Of a stretch of DNA of 64,000 nt, positions 40,088 through 50,865 are shown piece by piece. Within the stretch, counting starts at the first letter, position 1. Each line of letters opens with the position of its first letter. The notes beneath the pieces are model-generated. The model was not told the DNA's origin. It did no database searches and worked only from the letters and a program-made list of their open reading frames with translations. This DNA comes from Lutispora sp. GTDB lineage: Bacteria > Bacillota > Clostridia > Lutisporales > Lutisporaceae. A program made the position numbers and the translations under genes. The stretch spans positions 1 through 64,000 of the forward strand of contig JAQUTA010000003.1 in NCBI GenBank assembly GCA_028709965.1, given 5' to 3'.

Positions 40088-41077
40088 TTACTTTTTATCC
40101 TTATCTATAGCTTCGCTTTTGCCGGATTTTGAAATCGAGTCTCTCATTTGAGTATCCGCTTGTATATTTTGGATATTAAGATAATCCATTACTCCCATTT
40201 TGCCTTGTCTAAGGGCATCCGCCATTGCTTTTGGTACTTCAGCTTCAGCTTCTACAACCTTGGCTCTCATTTCCTGAACTGATGCCTTCATTTCTTGTTC
40301 TTTGGCTACTGCCATGGCACGTCTTTCTTCAGCCTTGGCTTGTGCTATTCGTTTATCCGCTTCAGCTTGATCCGTTTGAAGTTGAGCCCCGATATTTCTC
40401 CCTACATCAACATCAGCTATATCTATTGATAAAATTTCAAAAGCGGTGCCTGAATCTAAGCCTTTATTTAATACAGTTCGAGAAATCAAATCCGGGTTTT
40501 CCAAAACTGCCTTGTGGCTCTCGGAGCTGCCAACAGTTGTTACAATACCTTCTCCAACTCTGGCTATTATTGTCTCTTCTCCAGCTCCACCTACCAATCT
40601 ATCAATATTGGCTCTCACTGTAACCCTAGCTTTTGCCCTGACTTCAATACCATCCTTGGCAACGGCTGCAATAATGGGTGTTTCAATAACCTTAGGATTT
40701 ACACTCATCTGAACAGCTTGCAACACATCTCTGCCTGCCAAATCTATAGCAGCTGCTCTTTCAAAACTCAATTCGATTTGCGCTCTTTCTGCAGCGATAA
40801 GCGCATTTACAACTCTGTCAACATTTCCTCCTGCTAGGTGATGAGCCTCCAATTGATTAACTGAAACTCCTATTCCTGCCTTTCTAGCCTTAATCAATGG
40901 GTTGACAATCCTGCTCGGTATAACTCTTCTAAGCCTCATACCAACTAGATTAAATATTCCTACATTTACACCTGCAGCCAATGATGAAATCCATAATCCT
41001 ATTGGGACAAAACTCAAAAATATTGTAATGCCCAAGATTATAACAAATAGAATTAGAATTGGTACTATTAAATCCAT
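40088..41077 (-). CDS. floA: Flotillin-like protein FloA
   Basis: [83 protein letters not shown]. Confidence 0.96.
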   Translation of the reverse strand: MDLIVPILILFVIILGITIFLSFVPIGLWISSLAAGVNVGIFNLVGMRLRRVIPSRIVNPLIKARKAGIGVSVNQLEAHHLAGGNVDRVVNALIAAERAQIELSFERAAAIDLAGRDVLQAVQMSVNPKVIETPIIAAVAKDGIEVRAKARVTVRANIDRLVGGAGEETIIARVGEGIVTTVGSSESHKAVLENPDLISRTVLNKGLDSGTAFEILSIDIADVDVGRNIGAQLQTDQAEADKRIAQAKAEERRAMAVAKEQEMKASVQEMRAKVVEAEAEVPKAMADALRQGKMGVMDYLNIQNIQADTQMRDSISKSGKSEAIDKDKK

Positions 41078-41078
41078 A

Positions 41079-41573
41079 CTAAATCTCCTCCTCAAACTGT
41101 TTTACTATAATTTTCATACTGTCAACTTCTGTAACGATAATTTTTGCTCCTTTTATGATAAAATCACCTTGTGATTGAGCGCTAAGCCTCTTGCCATCAA
41201 TAACAATAACTCCAGCAGGTCTGAGAGGTGTATCTGCAATACCAATTCTCCCTATATAGGAGATATCTTTTGTTGAGCTAGTATAGCCTTCCTCCTGCTT
41301 TAGCTCTGTATTCAATATTAAAAATTTCGCATATTTACTTCCATAGCCTAGCTTATACATGAGAACAATTACAAGAACAAACAGTGCTACAGTGGCAATA
41401 ATTAAAAGCAAAGCCTCATAGACGCTTGAAGTAATCATTGCAACACTAATAATAACACATACAATGCCTGCTATACCTGGTATGCCAAACCCAGGCACTA
41501 CACCTTCTATAGTCAGTAGCACCAAGCCTATAACATATAGGAAAATAGTTAGTGCAGTCCAATCGCCAAACAA
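41079..41573 (-). CDS. NfeD family membrane protein
   Basis: [34 protein letters not shown]-fold tail [33 protein letters not shown]. Confidence 0.92.
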   Translation of the reverse strand: MFGDWTALTIFLYVIGLVLLTIEGVVPGFGIPGIAGIVCVIISVAMITSSVYEALLLIIATVALFVLVIVLMYKLGYGSKYAKFLILNTELKQEEGYTSSTKDISYIGRIGIADTPLRPAGVIVIDGKRLSAQSQGDFIIKGAKIIVTEVDSMKIIVKQFEEEI

Positions 41574-41733
41574 AATTTTTACCCCCTCTTCTCAATATTA
41601 ATTTAATCTTTTAAAACGTTTATTACTTCATACTTAATTATACACCAGTTTAACAACTCATTCCATCAAAAATATATTTTTAATCATGTCTGCCATTGTA
41701 ATAGAATGTGTAATATGTCAAATGAATATTATA

Positions 41734-41761
41734 AAACCTGAAATCTTAAGATTTCAGGTTT
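41734..41761 (-). terminator. Intrinsic terminator after yqeY
   Basis: aaacctgaaatctt|aagatttcaggttt perfect inverted repeat. Confidence 0.7.
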
Positions 41762-41772
41762 ATTAATCAGAA

Positions 41773-42216
41773 TTAATCTAGATGCTTTTTAACTAATTCA
41801 TTTACCATTCTTCCATCCGCTCTGCCTTTGACTTTAGGCAAAAGAGCCTTCATAACCAAGCCTATATCCTTGGAGCTTTGAGCTCCTATTTCAAATATAG
41901 TTTGTGAAACAATGACATCTAACTCATCTTGATTAAGCTGCTGAGGAAGATATTCTATCAATATATCAATTTCTTTTTCCAAACCCTCTACAATGTCAAG
42001 TCTATTGCCCTTTTTAAATTCCGGAATTGAATCCCTTCTTTGCTTAACAGCCTTGGCAATGACCTCAAGAATAGCTTCATCGTCTAGTTCAATTTTCTTG
42101 TCCTTTTCAATTTGAAGTATTCCTGCCCTAACCATTGTGATTACATTTTTTCGTATAGTTTCCTTGTTTTTCATTGCAGCCTTCATGTCATCTTGTAAAA
42201 TTTTCTTGAGAGACAT
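41773..42216 (-). CDS. yqeY: GatB/YqeY domain protein
   Basis: LKKILQDDMKAAMKNKETIRKNVITMVRAGI...IEYLPQQLNQDEL. Confidence 0.94.
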   Translation of the reverse strand: MSLKKILQDDMKAAMKNKETIRKNVITMVRAGILQIEKDKKIELDDEAILEVIAKAVKQRRDSIPEFKKGNRLDIVEGLEKEIDILIEYLPQQLNQDELDVIVSQTIFEIGAQSSKDIGLVMKALLPKVKGRADGRMVNELVKKHLD

Positions 42217-42242
42217 TTAAATCATCCTTCTTCATATAAAAC

Positions 42243-42419
42243 TTATTTAAACTTTCTCTTTCTAGCTGCTTCAGATTTCTTTTTTCTTTTAACACTAGGT
42301 TTCTCATAATGTTCTCTTTTTCTAACTTCAGCTAATACTCCGGCTCTAGCACATTTTTTCTTGAAACGTCTCAATGCACTTTCCAGAGATTCATTTTCAC
42401 CAACTTTAATTTCAGACAT
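42243..42419 (-). CDS. rpsU: 30S ribosomal protein S21 (absent from supplied ORF track)
   Basis: Translated by hand: [58 protein letters not shown], 58 aa. Confidence 0.96.
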   Translation of the reverse strand: MSEIKVGENESLESALRRFKKKCARAGVLAEVRKREHYEKPSVKRKKKSEAARKRKFK

Positions 42420-42502
42420 CTAACTCACCCTCCCTCCGCTGGTAACAATCAATAGGTTAAATTTAACTGCATAAAAAGCGGGATAAATTAAACACATATT
42501 TC

Positions 42503-42532
42503 ATTATACAGTACATGCCAATATTGTGTCAA
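42503..42532 (-). promoter_or_regulatory. Promoter TTGACA-N18-TATAAT upstream of rpsU
   Basis: Minus strand TTGACA (42532-42527), TATAAT (42508-42503). Confidence 0.7.
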
Positions 42533-42550
42533 TAAAAGCTTTGTCATTGT

Positions 42551-42895
42551 TTAACCGGGAGGCCACTGTAGCAGCCTGCCTCCTAAAAGATGAAAATGTA
42601 TATGAGACACAGTTTGCCCACCATTTTCTCCTACATTGTTTACTATTCTAAAACCCTTTTCACTAATTTTTAGTTCCTCAGCTATCTTAGAGGCAACATA
42701 AAAAACATGACTGATTAATTGACAGTCATCAGCATTAATATCCATTACAGATTGAACATGAGTCTTAGGAACGATAAGCACATGAACTGGAGCTTCCGGA
42801 TTTATATCATTAAATGCCAGCACTTTATCATCCTCATATACTTTGCTGCATGGTATTTCACCTTTTATTATCTTACAAAATATACAGTTTTCCAT
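42551..42895 (-). CDS. HIT family protein (histidine triad)
   Basis: CIFCKIIKGEIPCSKVYEDD; GGQTVSHIHFHLLGGR. Confidence 0.96.
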   Translation of the reverse strand: MENCIFCKIIKGEIPCSKVYEDDKVLAFNDINPEAPVHVLIVPKTHVQSVMDINADDCQLISHVFYVASKIAEELKISEKGFRIVNNVGENGGQTVSHIHFHLLGGRLLQWPPG

Positions 42896-42965
42896 AAAAA
42901 TACTTCACCTCCCTAAATAGGCTTAAAGAAATATTCAACAAAAACTTCTAAAATCCTTCTAGATA

Positions 42966-44273
42966 TTAAATCTTTTCCAATTCACCTTTCATTAAATCTC
43001 CCTGTATGCTCTTAATATTTGTATTAATTATTTCACCCTTAATATCATATGCCGCTTCAGATATTACTCTTATATAATTATCTGTCAAACCTTCATAGCA
43101 ATTGTTGTATTTATCAATTTTTTGTTCATAAAGAACCTTTAAAGATTTGCCTACGAAACTATTCATAAATTTTATTTCATTTATTTTTGCAATACTAGAA
43201 ATAATTTTACTTCTTGCTTCCTTAACTTGCGGGTTAATCTGTCCCTTAAACTTTGCAGCTGGTGTCCCTTTCCGTGGAGAGAACTTAAATATATGCATGG
43301 AGCTAAATGAAATCTCCTCAACAAATTTTATAGTTTTTTCAAATTCTTCTTCTGTTTCTCCAGGAAAGCCTACAATAATATCTGTTGTAATACCTACATC
43401 AGGAAATATATTTCTTAATTTATTTACAACTGCTTTGTACTCTTCTGTTGTATACTTTCTGTTCATTCTCTTTAAAGTCTCATCGCAACCACTTTGTAAA
43501 GACAGATGAAAATGTCTGCATAGCTTATTAAAGTGGGGAAGTTTACTGATAAAATTATCATCAAAGGTCTTGGGCTCAACAGAACTCATTCTGACCCTCT
43601 CAATACCATCTACGTCATGAACCATCTGAATTATATCTATCAGTTCAATATTCCTCAAATCTCTTCCATAGGATCCTACATGAATACCTGTTAAAACTAC
43701 TTCTTTATATCCACTGTCAACAAGAATCTTAACCTCTTCTATTATGCTGTCTGGCTTTCTGCTTCGGATTCTTCCTCTAGCATAGGGAATTATACAGTAT
43801 GTGCAATACTGTTCACAGCCTTCCTGAATCTTTATAAAAGCCCTAGAGCGACTTTTATAATGTTTTATATTCATATCCTCAAATTCTTCTATCTCCATTA
43901 TGTTTCCAACAACACTAACTTTGCTGTCTTTATCTCTTGTCTTTTCTACCAACTGCACAATTTTCGAACGCTCATTGGTTCCAACCACAAGTCTTACACC
44001 CTGTATGTTCATAATTTCATCAGGAGCTATTTGAGAATAACAACCTACAACCGCAATAAAAGCCTTCGGATTATGTTCCAATGCTCTTCTAATTATCTGG
44101 CGAGATTTTCTATCTCCCATATTGGTTACTGTGCAGGTATTTATAACATAAATGTCCGAATAACCATCATATTCTACAATTTCATATCCTGCTTTTTCAA
44201 AAGCTTCCATCATGGCTTCAGTTTCATATTGATTTACCTTGCATCCTAAAGTATAAAAGGCAACCTTATTCAA
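42966..44273 (-). CDS. mtaB: tRNA (N6-L-threonylcarbamoyladenosine(37)-C(2))-methylthiotransferase
   Basis: VAFYTLGCKVNQYETEAM, EGCEQYCTYCIIPYARGRIRSR radical SAM motif. Confidence 0.96.
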   Translation of the reverse strand: MNKVAFYTLGCKVNQYETEAMMEAFEKAGYEIVEYDGYSDIYVINTCTVTNMGDRKSRQIIRRALEHNPKAFIAVVGCYSQIAPDEIMNIQGVRLVVGTNERSKIVQLVEKTRDKDSKVSVVGNIMEIEEFEDMNIKHYKSRSRAFIKIQEGCEQYCTYCIIPYARGRIRSRKPDSIIEEVKILVDSGYKEVVLTGIHVGSYGRDLRNIELIDIIQMVHDVDGIERVRMSSVEPKTFDDNFISKLPHFNKLCRHFHLSLQSGCDETLKRMNRKYTTEEYKAVVNKLRNIFPDVGITTDIIVGFPGETEEEFEKTIKFVEEISFSSMHIFKFSPRKGTPAAKFKGQINPQVKEARSKIISSIAKINEIKFMNSFVGKSLKVLYEQKIDKYNNCYEGLTDNYIRVISEAAYDIKGEIINTNIKSIQGDLMKGELEKI

Positions 44274-44292
44274 TGTTTTTCCCCCAATAAAT

Positions 44293-45036
44293 TTAAATCT
44301 TCATCTCATCAAATTCGTACATTATACAGCTTAAAACAGAAGAGCCTGCAGTTTCTGTTCTCAAAATTCTTGGACCAAGAGTAACGGGTGTAACGCCTAT
44401 ATCCAGAGCTGATTTAATCTCAAAATCCGCATATCCACCCTCAGGTCCAATGAAAATGCCAATATTCTTTATAGCTTTTCCCTGGAGATATCCTTTTAGT
44501 GTATTTCGTTTTTCTAATTCATAAGGAATAATAGATATATCCAACTTTATAGCTTCTGTCAAAGCTTCCTCAAAAGCTTTAGGCATCTCAATTTTGGGTA
44601 CTATACCTCTGCCACTTTGTTTGGCAGCTTCCTCAGCAATCCTCTGCCATCTCTCTACTTTTTTTCTTTCATCTTTTTCATCCGATAATTTTACTACAGT
44701 TCGTTCATTAAGAACAGGAACAATTGTGCTCACCCCGATTTCTGTGCACTTTTGAATGATACTATCCATTTTTGCCCCTTTGGGTATGCCTTGAAAAAGT
44801 ATCACATTTATGTTAGGTTCTCCTATGGAGTCCGTTTTTTCAAGTATTCTTGTAATGACTGCATATTTGTCCATATTTTCAATTGAGACATAATAGTCAT
44901 TACCTTGACCATCGCATAGAATAATTTTATCACCAATTTTCAACCTTAAAACTCGTGATATATGACTCACATCTTCACCAGTAATTACTATGCCGCCTTT
45001 TTTAATATTATCTGTGCTAACAAAAAATCGATGCAT
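44293..45036 (-). CDS. rsmE: 16S rRNA (uracil(1498)-N(3))-methyltransferase
   Basis: QGIPKGAKMDSIIQKCTEIGVSTIVP, IGIFIGPEGGYADFEI, VTLGPRILRTETAGSSVLS. Confidence 0.95.
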   Translation of the reverse strand: MHRFFVSTDNIKKGGIVITGEDVSHISRVLRLKIGDKIILCDGQGNDYYVSIENMDKYAVITRILEKTDSIGEPNINVILFQGIPKGAKMDSIIQKCTEIGVSTIVPVLNERTVVKLSDEKDERKKVERWQRIAEEAAKQSGRGIVPKIEMPKAFEEALTEAIKLDISIIPYELEKRNTLKGYLQGKAIKNIGIFIGPEGGYADFEIKSALDIGVTPVTLGPRILRTETAGSSVLSCIMYEFDEMKI

Positions 45037-45037
45037 A

Positions 45038-45976
45038 CTAATCCCTCTTTGCAGCTATTGCACACCATTCACCCATCTGCACTATTTCTAAAATATTGAA
45101 CTGGTGCTTTTTCAATTCATTCACTACTTCATCTCGTCTATCTAAAATTATACCCGAAGAAATGAATATGCCATCGTGCCTCAAGAACTCCAAGGTTTGA
45201 GTTGTAAAAGAGATTATTACATCTGCTATTATATTTGCAACTATCAAATCTGCTTTTGCTGATGCCGCATCAAGCAAATTGCAATTTCTTACCTCAATCT
45301 TATCAATTTCCTTATTTACTTCTACATTTTCAGAAGCAACCTTGCAGGCAACTCCATCCAAATCTACGCATAAAACATTATCTGCTCCCAATTTTGCAGC
45401 AGCTATTCCCAGTATACCTGAACCGCAGCCAACATCATATACTTTGTCTCCTTTTTTTACATAGCGCTCCAGAAGTTTAATGCACATGAGAGTAGTTTCA
45501 TGATTTCCCGTACCAAAAGCCATACCTGGATCAATTTCAACTATAATATCATCTTCTTGGATATCATAATTCTCCCAAGTAGGTTTAATAACCACCTTTT
45601 CTCCTGCTTTGAAGGGTTTAAAATACCTTTTCCAAGCATTTGACCAGTCTTCTTCTTTTATGGTTTTGCTGCTTATCTCAGCTTTACCTTTGTCAAGACC
45701 AAAGTCAGTCAGCAAATCAACTCTCGATTGGACACTTTTAATCAAATCATCTGAGTAAGTGGTTTCAGGGAAATAACCCTTTACTCTTACATCTGTTCCC
45801 ATGGCTTCAATCAATTCGGATTCTACATAATCCCAATCCGTTTTGTTTTTATTCATCAATATGAAATCATTGGGATCTTCGATAGCTACTCCAGAAGCCC
45901 CTTCATCTTCCAAAATATATGATACCGCTTCTGTGGCCTCCGTTGTAGTTATCACACTAATTTCTATGTAATTCAT
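45038..45976 (-). CDS. prmA: Ribosomal protein L11 methyltransferase
   Basis: IDPGMAFGTGNHETTLMCIKLLE, VYDVGCGSGILGIAAAKLGA, DLIVANIIADVI. Confidence 0.95.
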   Translation of the reverse strand: MNYIEISVITTTEATEAVSYILEDEGASGVAIEDPNDFILMNKNKTDWDYVESELIEAMGTDVRVKGYFPETTYSDDLIKSVQSRVDLLTDFGLDKGKAEISSKTIKEEDWSNAWKRYFKPFKAGEKVVIKPTWENYDIQEDDIIVEIDPGMAFGTGNHETTLMCIKLLERYVKKGDKVYDVGCGSGILGIAAAKLGADNVLCVDLDGVACKVASENVEVNKEIDKIEVRNCNLLDAASAKADLIVANIIADVIISFTTQTLEFLRHDGIFISSGIILDRRDEVVNELKKHQFNILEIVQMGEWCAIAAKRD

Positions 45977-46061
45977 ACATACTCTCCTCAATTATATGAT
46001 TTAACACTAAATACTTACCATATTATATATAATTGTAACTTGCTTTACAATATATACATAG

Positions 46062-46088
46062 AAAAAGCAGCATCTAGTGCTGCTTATT
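46062..46088 (-). terminator. Intrinsic terminator between dnaJ and prmA
   Basis: aagcagca-tctag-tgctgctt; minus strand followed by TTTTTC. Confidence 0.7.
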
Positions 46089-47235
46089 TTCCAAAGGCAT
46101 CCTTTACTTTGCCAAAAAAGGATTTCCCCAAATCCCCAATATTCTCGCCGCTGGCATCTGCAAATTGTCTCAAAAGTTCTTTCTGCTTTTCAGATAATTT
46201 TTTAGGTATCCGAACCTTTACTGTAAAGTATAAATCACCTTTGGAGTTACGTTTAAGATTTTGCACACCTTTGCCTTTAAGCTTATAAGTCGTTCCTGTT
46301 TGGGTGCCTTCCTCAAGGCTATAATCAGTATCTCCCTCTAAAGTTGGGACGCGAATTCTCCCACCCAAAGCGGCTTGAGCAAAGCTTACAGGCACCTCGC
46401 AAAACAAATCATAACCATCTCTTTTGAATATCTTATGAGGTTTTACCTTTAAATAGATATATAAATCCCCATTGGGTCCACCCTTTTGCCCCGGCTCTCC
46501 CTCTCCTCTCAAAGTTAGAATTGAACCATTATCAACACCTGCAGGTATATCGATGGTGATTTTCCTTGTTTTCCTTACCGTACCTCTTCCTAGGCAAGCA
46601 GAGCATGGATTTTTTATTATTTTGCCTTCTCCACGACACTCCTCACAGGTTCTTACATTTACAACTCTGCCAAAGGGTGAGCTCTGAATATGCCTTACCT
46701 CCCCCGAACCTCCACAGGTCTTGCAATTTTCTACTCCGCTGCCCTCTTTGGCTCCTGTGCCTTTGCAGGTTTCACAGGTTTCATTTCTGTTGACATTTAT
46801 CTCTTTTTTAATACCAAAAGCTGCATCCTCAAAACTTATGTCCATCTCATACTTTAAATCGCTGCCTCTTTGGGGCCCGGATTTTCTACTCCTGCCGGAA
46901 GTAGAAAATCCAAAGCCACCGTCACCAAAAATTGTATCGAATATGTCTCCAAAGCCGCCAAAGCCGCCGCTAAAGCCTTCAAAACCTCCGCCGCCAAAAC
47001 TATTGGGATCAAAAGCAGAGTGACCAAATTGGTCGTATTTATTCTTCTTATCTTTATCGCTTAATACTTCGTATGCTTCATTAATCTCTTTAAATTTACC
47101 TTCTGCTTCCTTGTTGCCTTGATTGACATCTGGGTGATATTTTTTTGCTAGCTTTCTATATGCTTTTTTTATTTCATCTTCCGATGCAGTCTTATCTACT
47201 TCTAGAACTTCATAATAATCCCTTTTTACTGCCAT
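46084..47235 (-). CDS. dnaJ: Chaperone DnaJ
   Basis: [34 protein letters not shown]; four CxxCxGxG zinc motifs. Confidence 0.98.
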   Translation of the reverse strand: MAVKRDYYEVLEVDKTASEDEIKKAYRKLAKKYHPDVNQGNKEAEGKFKEINEAYEVLSDKDKKNKYDQFGHSAFDPNSFGGGGFEGFSGGFGGFGDIFDTIFGDGGFGFSTSGRSRKSGPQRGSDLKYEMDISFEDAAFGIKKEINVNRNETCETCKGTGAKEGSGVENCKTCGGSGEVRHIQSSPFGRVVNVRTCEECRGEGKIIKNPCSACLGRGTVRKTRKITIDIPAGVDNGSILTLRGEGEPGQKGGPNGDLYIYLKVKPHKIFKRDGYDLFCEVPVSFAQAALGGRIRVPTLEGDTDYSLEEGTQTGTTYKLKGKGVQNLKRNSKGDLYFTVKVRIPKKLSEKQKELLRQFADASGENIGDLGKSFFGKVKDAFGK

Positions 47236-47264
47236 GCTAACACCGCCTTGTAGAGAGGTAAATA

Positions 47265-49088
47265 CTATTTATCCTCATCAACTTTATAATCTGCATCTAT
47301 TGTGCCATCGTCGTTTTGTTGTGCAAAATCCTCTGGATTTGGGTTGTCTTGCCCTCCGGTAGCTTGATATATCTTAGATGATATATCATAAAAGACCTTC
47401 GTCAGATGTTCGGTAGCATCTTTAATCTGATCATTATCCGTGCCTTTTAAAGTTTCCTTCAAATTATTCAGTTCAGCTTCAATCTTAGATTTATCTTCCT
47501 GACTTAATTTGTCTTCCAAATCTTTCAAAGATTTTTCTGTTTGGTAAACCAAGCTATCTGCTTGATTTCTTATCTCAACTTCTTCTTTTCTTTTCTTATC
47601 TTCTGCTGCATGCTTTTCCGCTTCTTTCACGGCTTTATCTATTTCATCACTGGATAAATTGGAACTGGCTGTTATTGTAACCTTCTGCTCATTACCGGTT
47701 CCTAGATCTTTTGCTGATACATGAACAATACCATTAGCATCTATGTCAAAAGTAACTTCCACCTGAGGTATTCCTCTTGGTGCGGGTGCTATGCCTGTAA
47801 GCTGGAATTTTCCTAAGGTCTTATTATAAGCAGCCATCTCTCTTTCTCCCTGAAGAACATGGATTTCCACACTAGTCTGACCATCAGCAGCTGTTGAGAA
47901 TATTTGGCTCTTTTTGGTAGGTATTGTTGTATTTCTCTCTATAAGCTTAGTAAACACTCCGCCTAAGGTTTCAATACCAAGGGATAACGGAGTAACATCC
48001 AACAACAATACATCCTTAACCTCTCCGGTCAATACAGCAGCTTGTATTGCAGCACCCAATGCAACACATTCGTCTGGGTTTATTCCCTTGTATGGTTCCT
48101 TTCCTGTAAGCTTCTTTACTGCATCATGAACAGCAGGTATTCTTGTAGAACCACCTACTAATATTATTTTGTTAATCTTTTCAACAGATAAACCAGCATC
48201 AGAAATAGCTTTTCTCGCCGGCACCATGCTAGCTTCAACAAGGTCATGGGTCAATTCATCAAACTTTGCTCTGGTCAATGTAATATCTAAATGCTTTGGT
48301 CCACTGGCGTCAGCTGTTATAAATGGAAGGTTTATATTTGTTTGAAGCACGCTGGAAAGCTCTATTTTTGCTTTTTCTGCAGCTTCTTTCAATCTTTGCA
48401 TTGCCATTTTATCATTTCTAAGATCAATTCCATACTCTTTCTTGAATTCATCTGCCATGTGGTTTACGACTCTCATATCAAAGTCATCCCCACCTAGTTT
48501 ATTGTTTCCACTAGTTGCTAAAACTTCAAAAACTCCATCCCCCAGTTCTAACAGGGATACGTCAAAGGTTCCACCGCCTAAGTCAAACACCAATATCTTC
48601 TGGCTTTCTTCCTTTTCTAAACCATAGGCTAAAGCAGCAGCAGTAGGTTCATTGATTATTCTCAAAACTTCCAAGCCTGCAATTTTACCTGCATCCTTTG
48701 TTGCCTGTCTTTGGCTATCACTAAAGTAAGCTGGAACAGTTATAACTGCTTGAGTTACAGCTTGCCCTAAGTAGGCTTCGGCATCCTGCTTAAGCTTCGC
48801 AAGTGTTATAGCTGATATTTCTGGTGGAGTATAATCTTTCCCATCTATATTTATCTTATGGTTGCTTCCCATTTCTCTTTTAATTGATAAAACTGTCCTA
48901 TCCGGGTTTGTAATAGCCTGTCTTTTAGCAACCTGGCCTACAAGCCTTTCCCCATTTTTTGAAAAACCCACTACAGAAGGGGTGGTTCTGTTACCTTCTG
49001 CATTGGGTATTACTACAGGCTCTCCACCTTCCATTACTGCTACACAAGAATTTGTAGTACCTAAATCGATACCAATAACTTTTGCCAT
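47265..49088 (-). CDS. dnaK: Chaperone DnaK (Hsp70)
   Basis: [48 protein letters not shown]. Confidence 0.99.
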   Translation of the reverse strand: MAKVIGIDLGTTNSCVAVMEGGEPVVIPNAEGNRTTPSVVGFSKNGERLVGQVAKRQAITNPDRTVLSIKREMGSNHKINIDGKDYTPPEISAITLAKLKQDAEAYLGQAVTQAVITVPAYFSDSQRQATKDAGKIAGLEVLRIINEPTAAALAYGLEKEESQKILVFDLGGGTFDVSLLELGDGVFEVLATSGNNKLGGDDFDMRVVNHMADEFKKEYGIDLRNDKMAMQRLKEAAEKAKIELSSVLQTNINLPFITADASGPKHLDITLTRAKFDELTHDLVEASMVPARKAISDAGLSVEKINKIILVGGSTRIPAVHDAVKKLTGKEPYKGINPDECVALGAAIQAAVLTGEVKDVLLLDVTPLSLGIETLGGVFTKLIERNTTIPTKKSQIFSTAADGQTSVEIHVLQGEREMAAYNKTLGKFQLTGIAPAPRGIPQVEVTFDIDANGIVHVSAKDLGTGNEQKVTITASSNLSSDEIDKAVKEAEKHAAEDKKRKEEVEIRNQADSLVYQTEKSLKDLEDKLSQEDKSKIEAELNNLKETLKGTDNDQIKDATEHLTKVFYDISSKIYQATGGQDNPNPEDFAQQNDDGTIDADYKVDEDK

Positions 49089-49124
49089 TTATATTCATCC
49101 TCCTTAAACTTTTACAATTTATAA

Positions 49125-49688
49125 TTAACCTTTAATTGCTACTTTTACCATTGTAGGTCTTATCACTTTTGTCTTCAGCATATAGCCTTTTTGAAAAATA
49201 TCTTTTACTTGATTTTCATCCTCTTCCCCAGCCTTCACCTGCATCACTGCGTGGTGTATATTAGGATCAAACACACAGTCCAGTGCATGTATTTCTTCCA
49301 AACCATTCTTATTTAAAGTCATAATGAAATCCTTATATATCATCTCAAGTCCTTCAGTATATTTTTTGTCTAAATCTCCAGATTTAAAAGATTCTAAGGC
49401 TCTTTCAAAATTATCTATTGTAGGAAGCAGCTGGCACATTATATCTTCCAAAGAATTGGTAAATATATCTTCTCTTTCTTTAGCTATTCTTTTTTTATAA
49501 TTATCAAAATCAGCCTGAAGTCTCAAGTACCTGTCTTTATGTTCCTCCATCAATGCTTCATATTCTTTTATCTTATCATCCTTTGCTTTAAGTTCTTCTT
49601 CTAATTGTTCCAATTTACAGTCTTTGTCTTCATTTTTTAACTCATCTTTACTTTTGTCTTTCAAATCATCATCTTGCTTCTTTTTCAT
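49125..49688 (-). CDS. grpE: Nucleotide exchange factor GrpE
   Basis: RLQADFDNYKKRIAKEREDI; VFDPNIHHAVMQVKAGEEDENQVKDIFQKGYMLKTKVIRPTMVKVAI. Confidence 0.96.
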   Translation of the reverse strand: MKKKQDDDLKDKSKDELKNEDKDCKLEQLEEELKAKDDKIKEYEALMEEHKDRYLRLQADFDNYKKRIAKEREDIFTNSLEDIMCQLLPTIDNFERALESFKSGDLDKKYTEGLEMIYKDFIMTLNKNGLEEIHALDCVFDPNIHHAVMQVKAGEEDENQVKDIFQKGYMLKTKVIRPTMVKVAIKG

Positions 49689-49728
49689 CTATCTGCCCAC
49701 CCATCAATTAAATATTTTCCATGTTCAA

Positions 49729-50760
49729 CTATGTTTTAATTATTTTTGATAAAATATCATTTAAATTTTGCGTCAAACAATCAACAACTGAGATAACCTT
49801 GGAATATTTCATCCTAGTAGGACCTACAACTCCTACCGAGCCTATGATTTTGCCATTAAAGCTGTAAGTCGCAGTAATTAAACTGCAGTTTTTCAACTGA
49901 TGAACCTTGTTTTCCTTGCCAATAATAACCGATGTATCCTTAGAAACATCATTTAGTATATCGAATAATAGATCATTTTCATCCAAAACGTTTAAGAAAT
50001 CTTTTGCCTTCTGAACATCATTATATTCAGGAAGTTCAAGGAGATTTGCTGCTCCGTCATAATATATCTCTGCTCTTTCTGAATACTTTAAAGCTTGTAA
50101 TAATTCAGGCAGTATTTCAGTAAAAATTTGCTTATAACCATTGATACTATTATCTAATTCGCTAAAGTCCATCTTTACCAATTCTTCAATGGATAAACCT
50201 AATAGCTTCTCGTTCAATATTTTTGATATTTTATCCAGAGTATCAATATCTATATCCTGTTCAGACCTTATTACACTATTTTTTACTATTCCTGCATCAG
50301 TTACAATTACAGCTAATATATTAAAGCTGTCTACCTTAATAATCTGCAAATGTTTCAAGCAAGTCCTTTTAAATTGAGGTGCCATAGCAATAGAGGTGTA
50401 TTTGGTCATACTAGATAATAATTTAGAAGCATGCTTAATAAGTCTATCAATTTCTCCTATAGTATCCATAAATTCCTTTCGGATGAAATCATTGTCCTTC
50501 TGATTTATAGCTTTTTGGCTCATCAAATGATCCACATATAATCTATAGCCCTTATCGGAAGGTATTCTCCCTGCTGAAGTATGAGGCTGTTCAATATAGC
50601 CCATCTCTTCCAAATCTGCCATCTCATTTCTGATGGTCGCAGAACTTACATCGGTTAAATATTTTTTGGATACTGTTCTAGAACCTACAGGTTCTGCAGT
50701 ATTGATGTAATCTTCAATGATAGCCTGTAGAATAAGCTGTTTCCTGCTTCCTAGTGACAT
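49729..50760 (-). CDS. hrcA: Heat-inducible transcription repressor HrcA
   Basis: RKQLILQAIIEDYINTAEPVGSRTVSKKYLTDVSSATIRNEMADLEEMGYIEQPHTSAGRIPSDKGYRLYVD. Confidence 0.97.
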   Translation of the reverse strand: MSLGSRKQLILQAIIEDYINTAEPVGSRTVSKKYLTDVSSATIRNEMADLEEMGYIEQPHTSAGRIPSDKGYRLYVDHLMSQKAINQKDNDFIRKEFMDTIGEIDRLIKHASKLLSSMTKYTSIAMAPQFKRTCLKHLQIIKVDSFNILAVIVTDAGIVKNSVIRSEQDIDIDTLDKISKILNEKLLGLSIEELVKMDFSELDNSINGYKQIFTEILPELLQALKYSERAEIYYDGAANLLELPEYNDVQKAKDFLNVLDENDLLFDILNDVSKDTSVIIGKENKVHQLKNCSLITATYSFNGKIIGSVGVVGPTRMKYSKVISVVDCLTQNLNDILSKIIKT

Positions 50761-50777
50761 AGATATCACCTCCTTTG

Positions 50778-50804
50778 TTAGCACTCTTCACTGCTGAGTG
50801 CTAA
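50778..50804. promoter_or_regulatory. CIRCE operator (HrcA binding site)
   Basis: ttagcactc-ttcactgct-gagtgctaa, exact consensus. Confidence 0.98.
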
Positions 50805-50814
50805 TTCTGCTTTT

Positions 50815-50843
50815 AAAATATCACTGTAGCATTTTTTTGTCAA
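50815..50843 (-). promoter_or_regulatory. hrcA operon promoter TTGACA-N17-TATTTT
   Basis: Minus strand TTGACA (50843-50838), TATTTT (50820-50815), just upstream of CIRCE. Confidence 0.75.
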
Positions 50844-50865
50844 TAGTATTTTGAAAAAATTGTTG

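Noticed and set aside
40225-40837. Several overlapping plus-strand ORFs opposite floA (e.g. 132 aa)
   Set aside because: Antisense shadow ORFs from Ala/Glu-rich floA codons; low-complexity translation, no RBS.
46900-47000. Short GCCGCCAAA-type repeats
   Set aside because: Encodes the normal Gly/Phe-rich linker of DnaJ.
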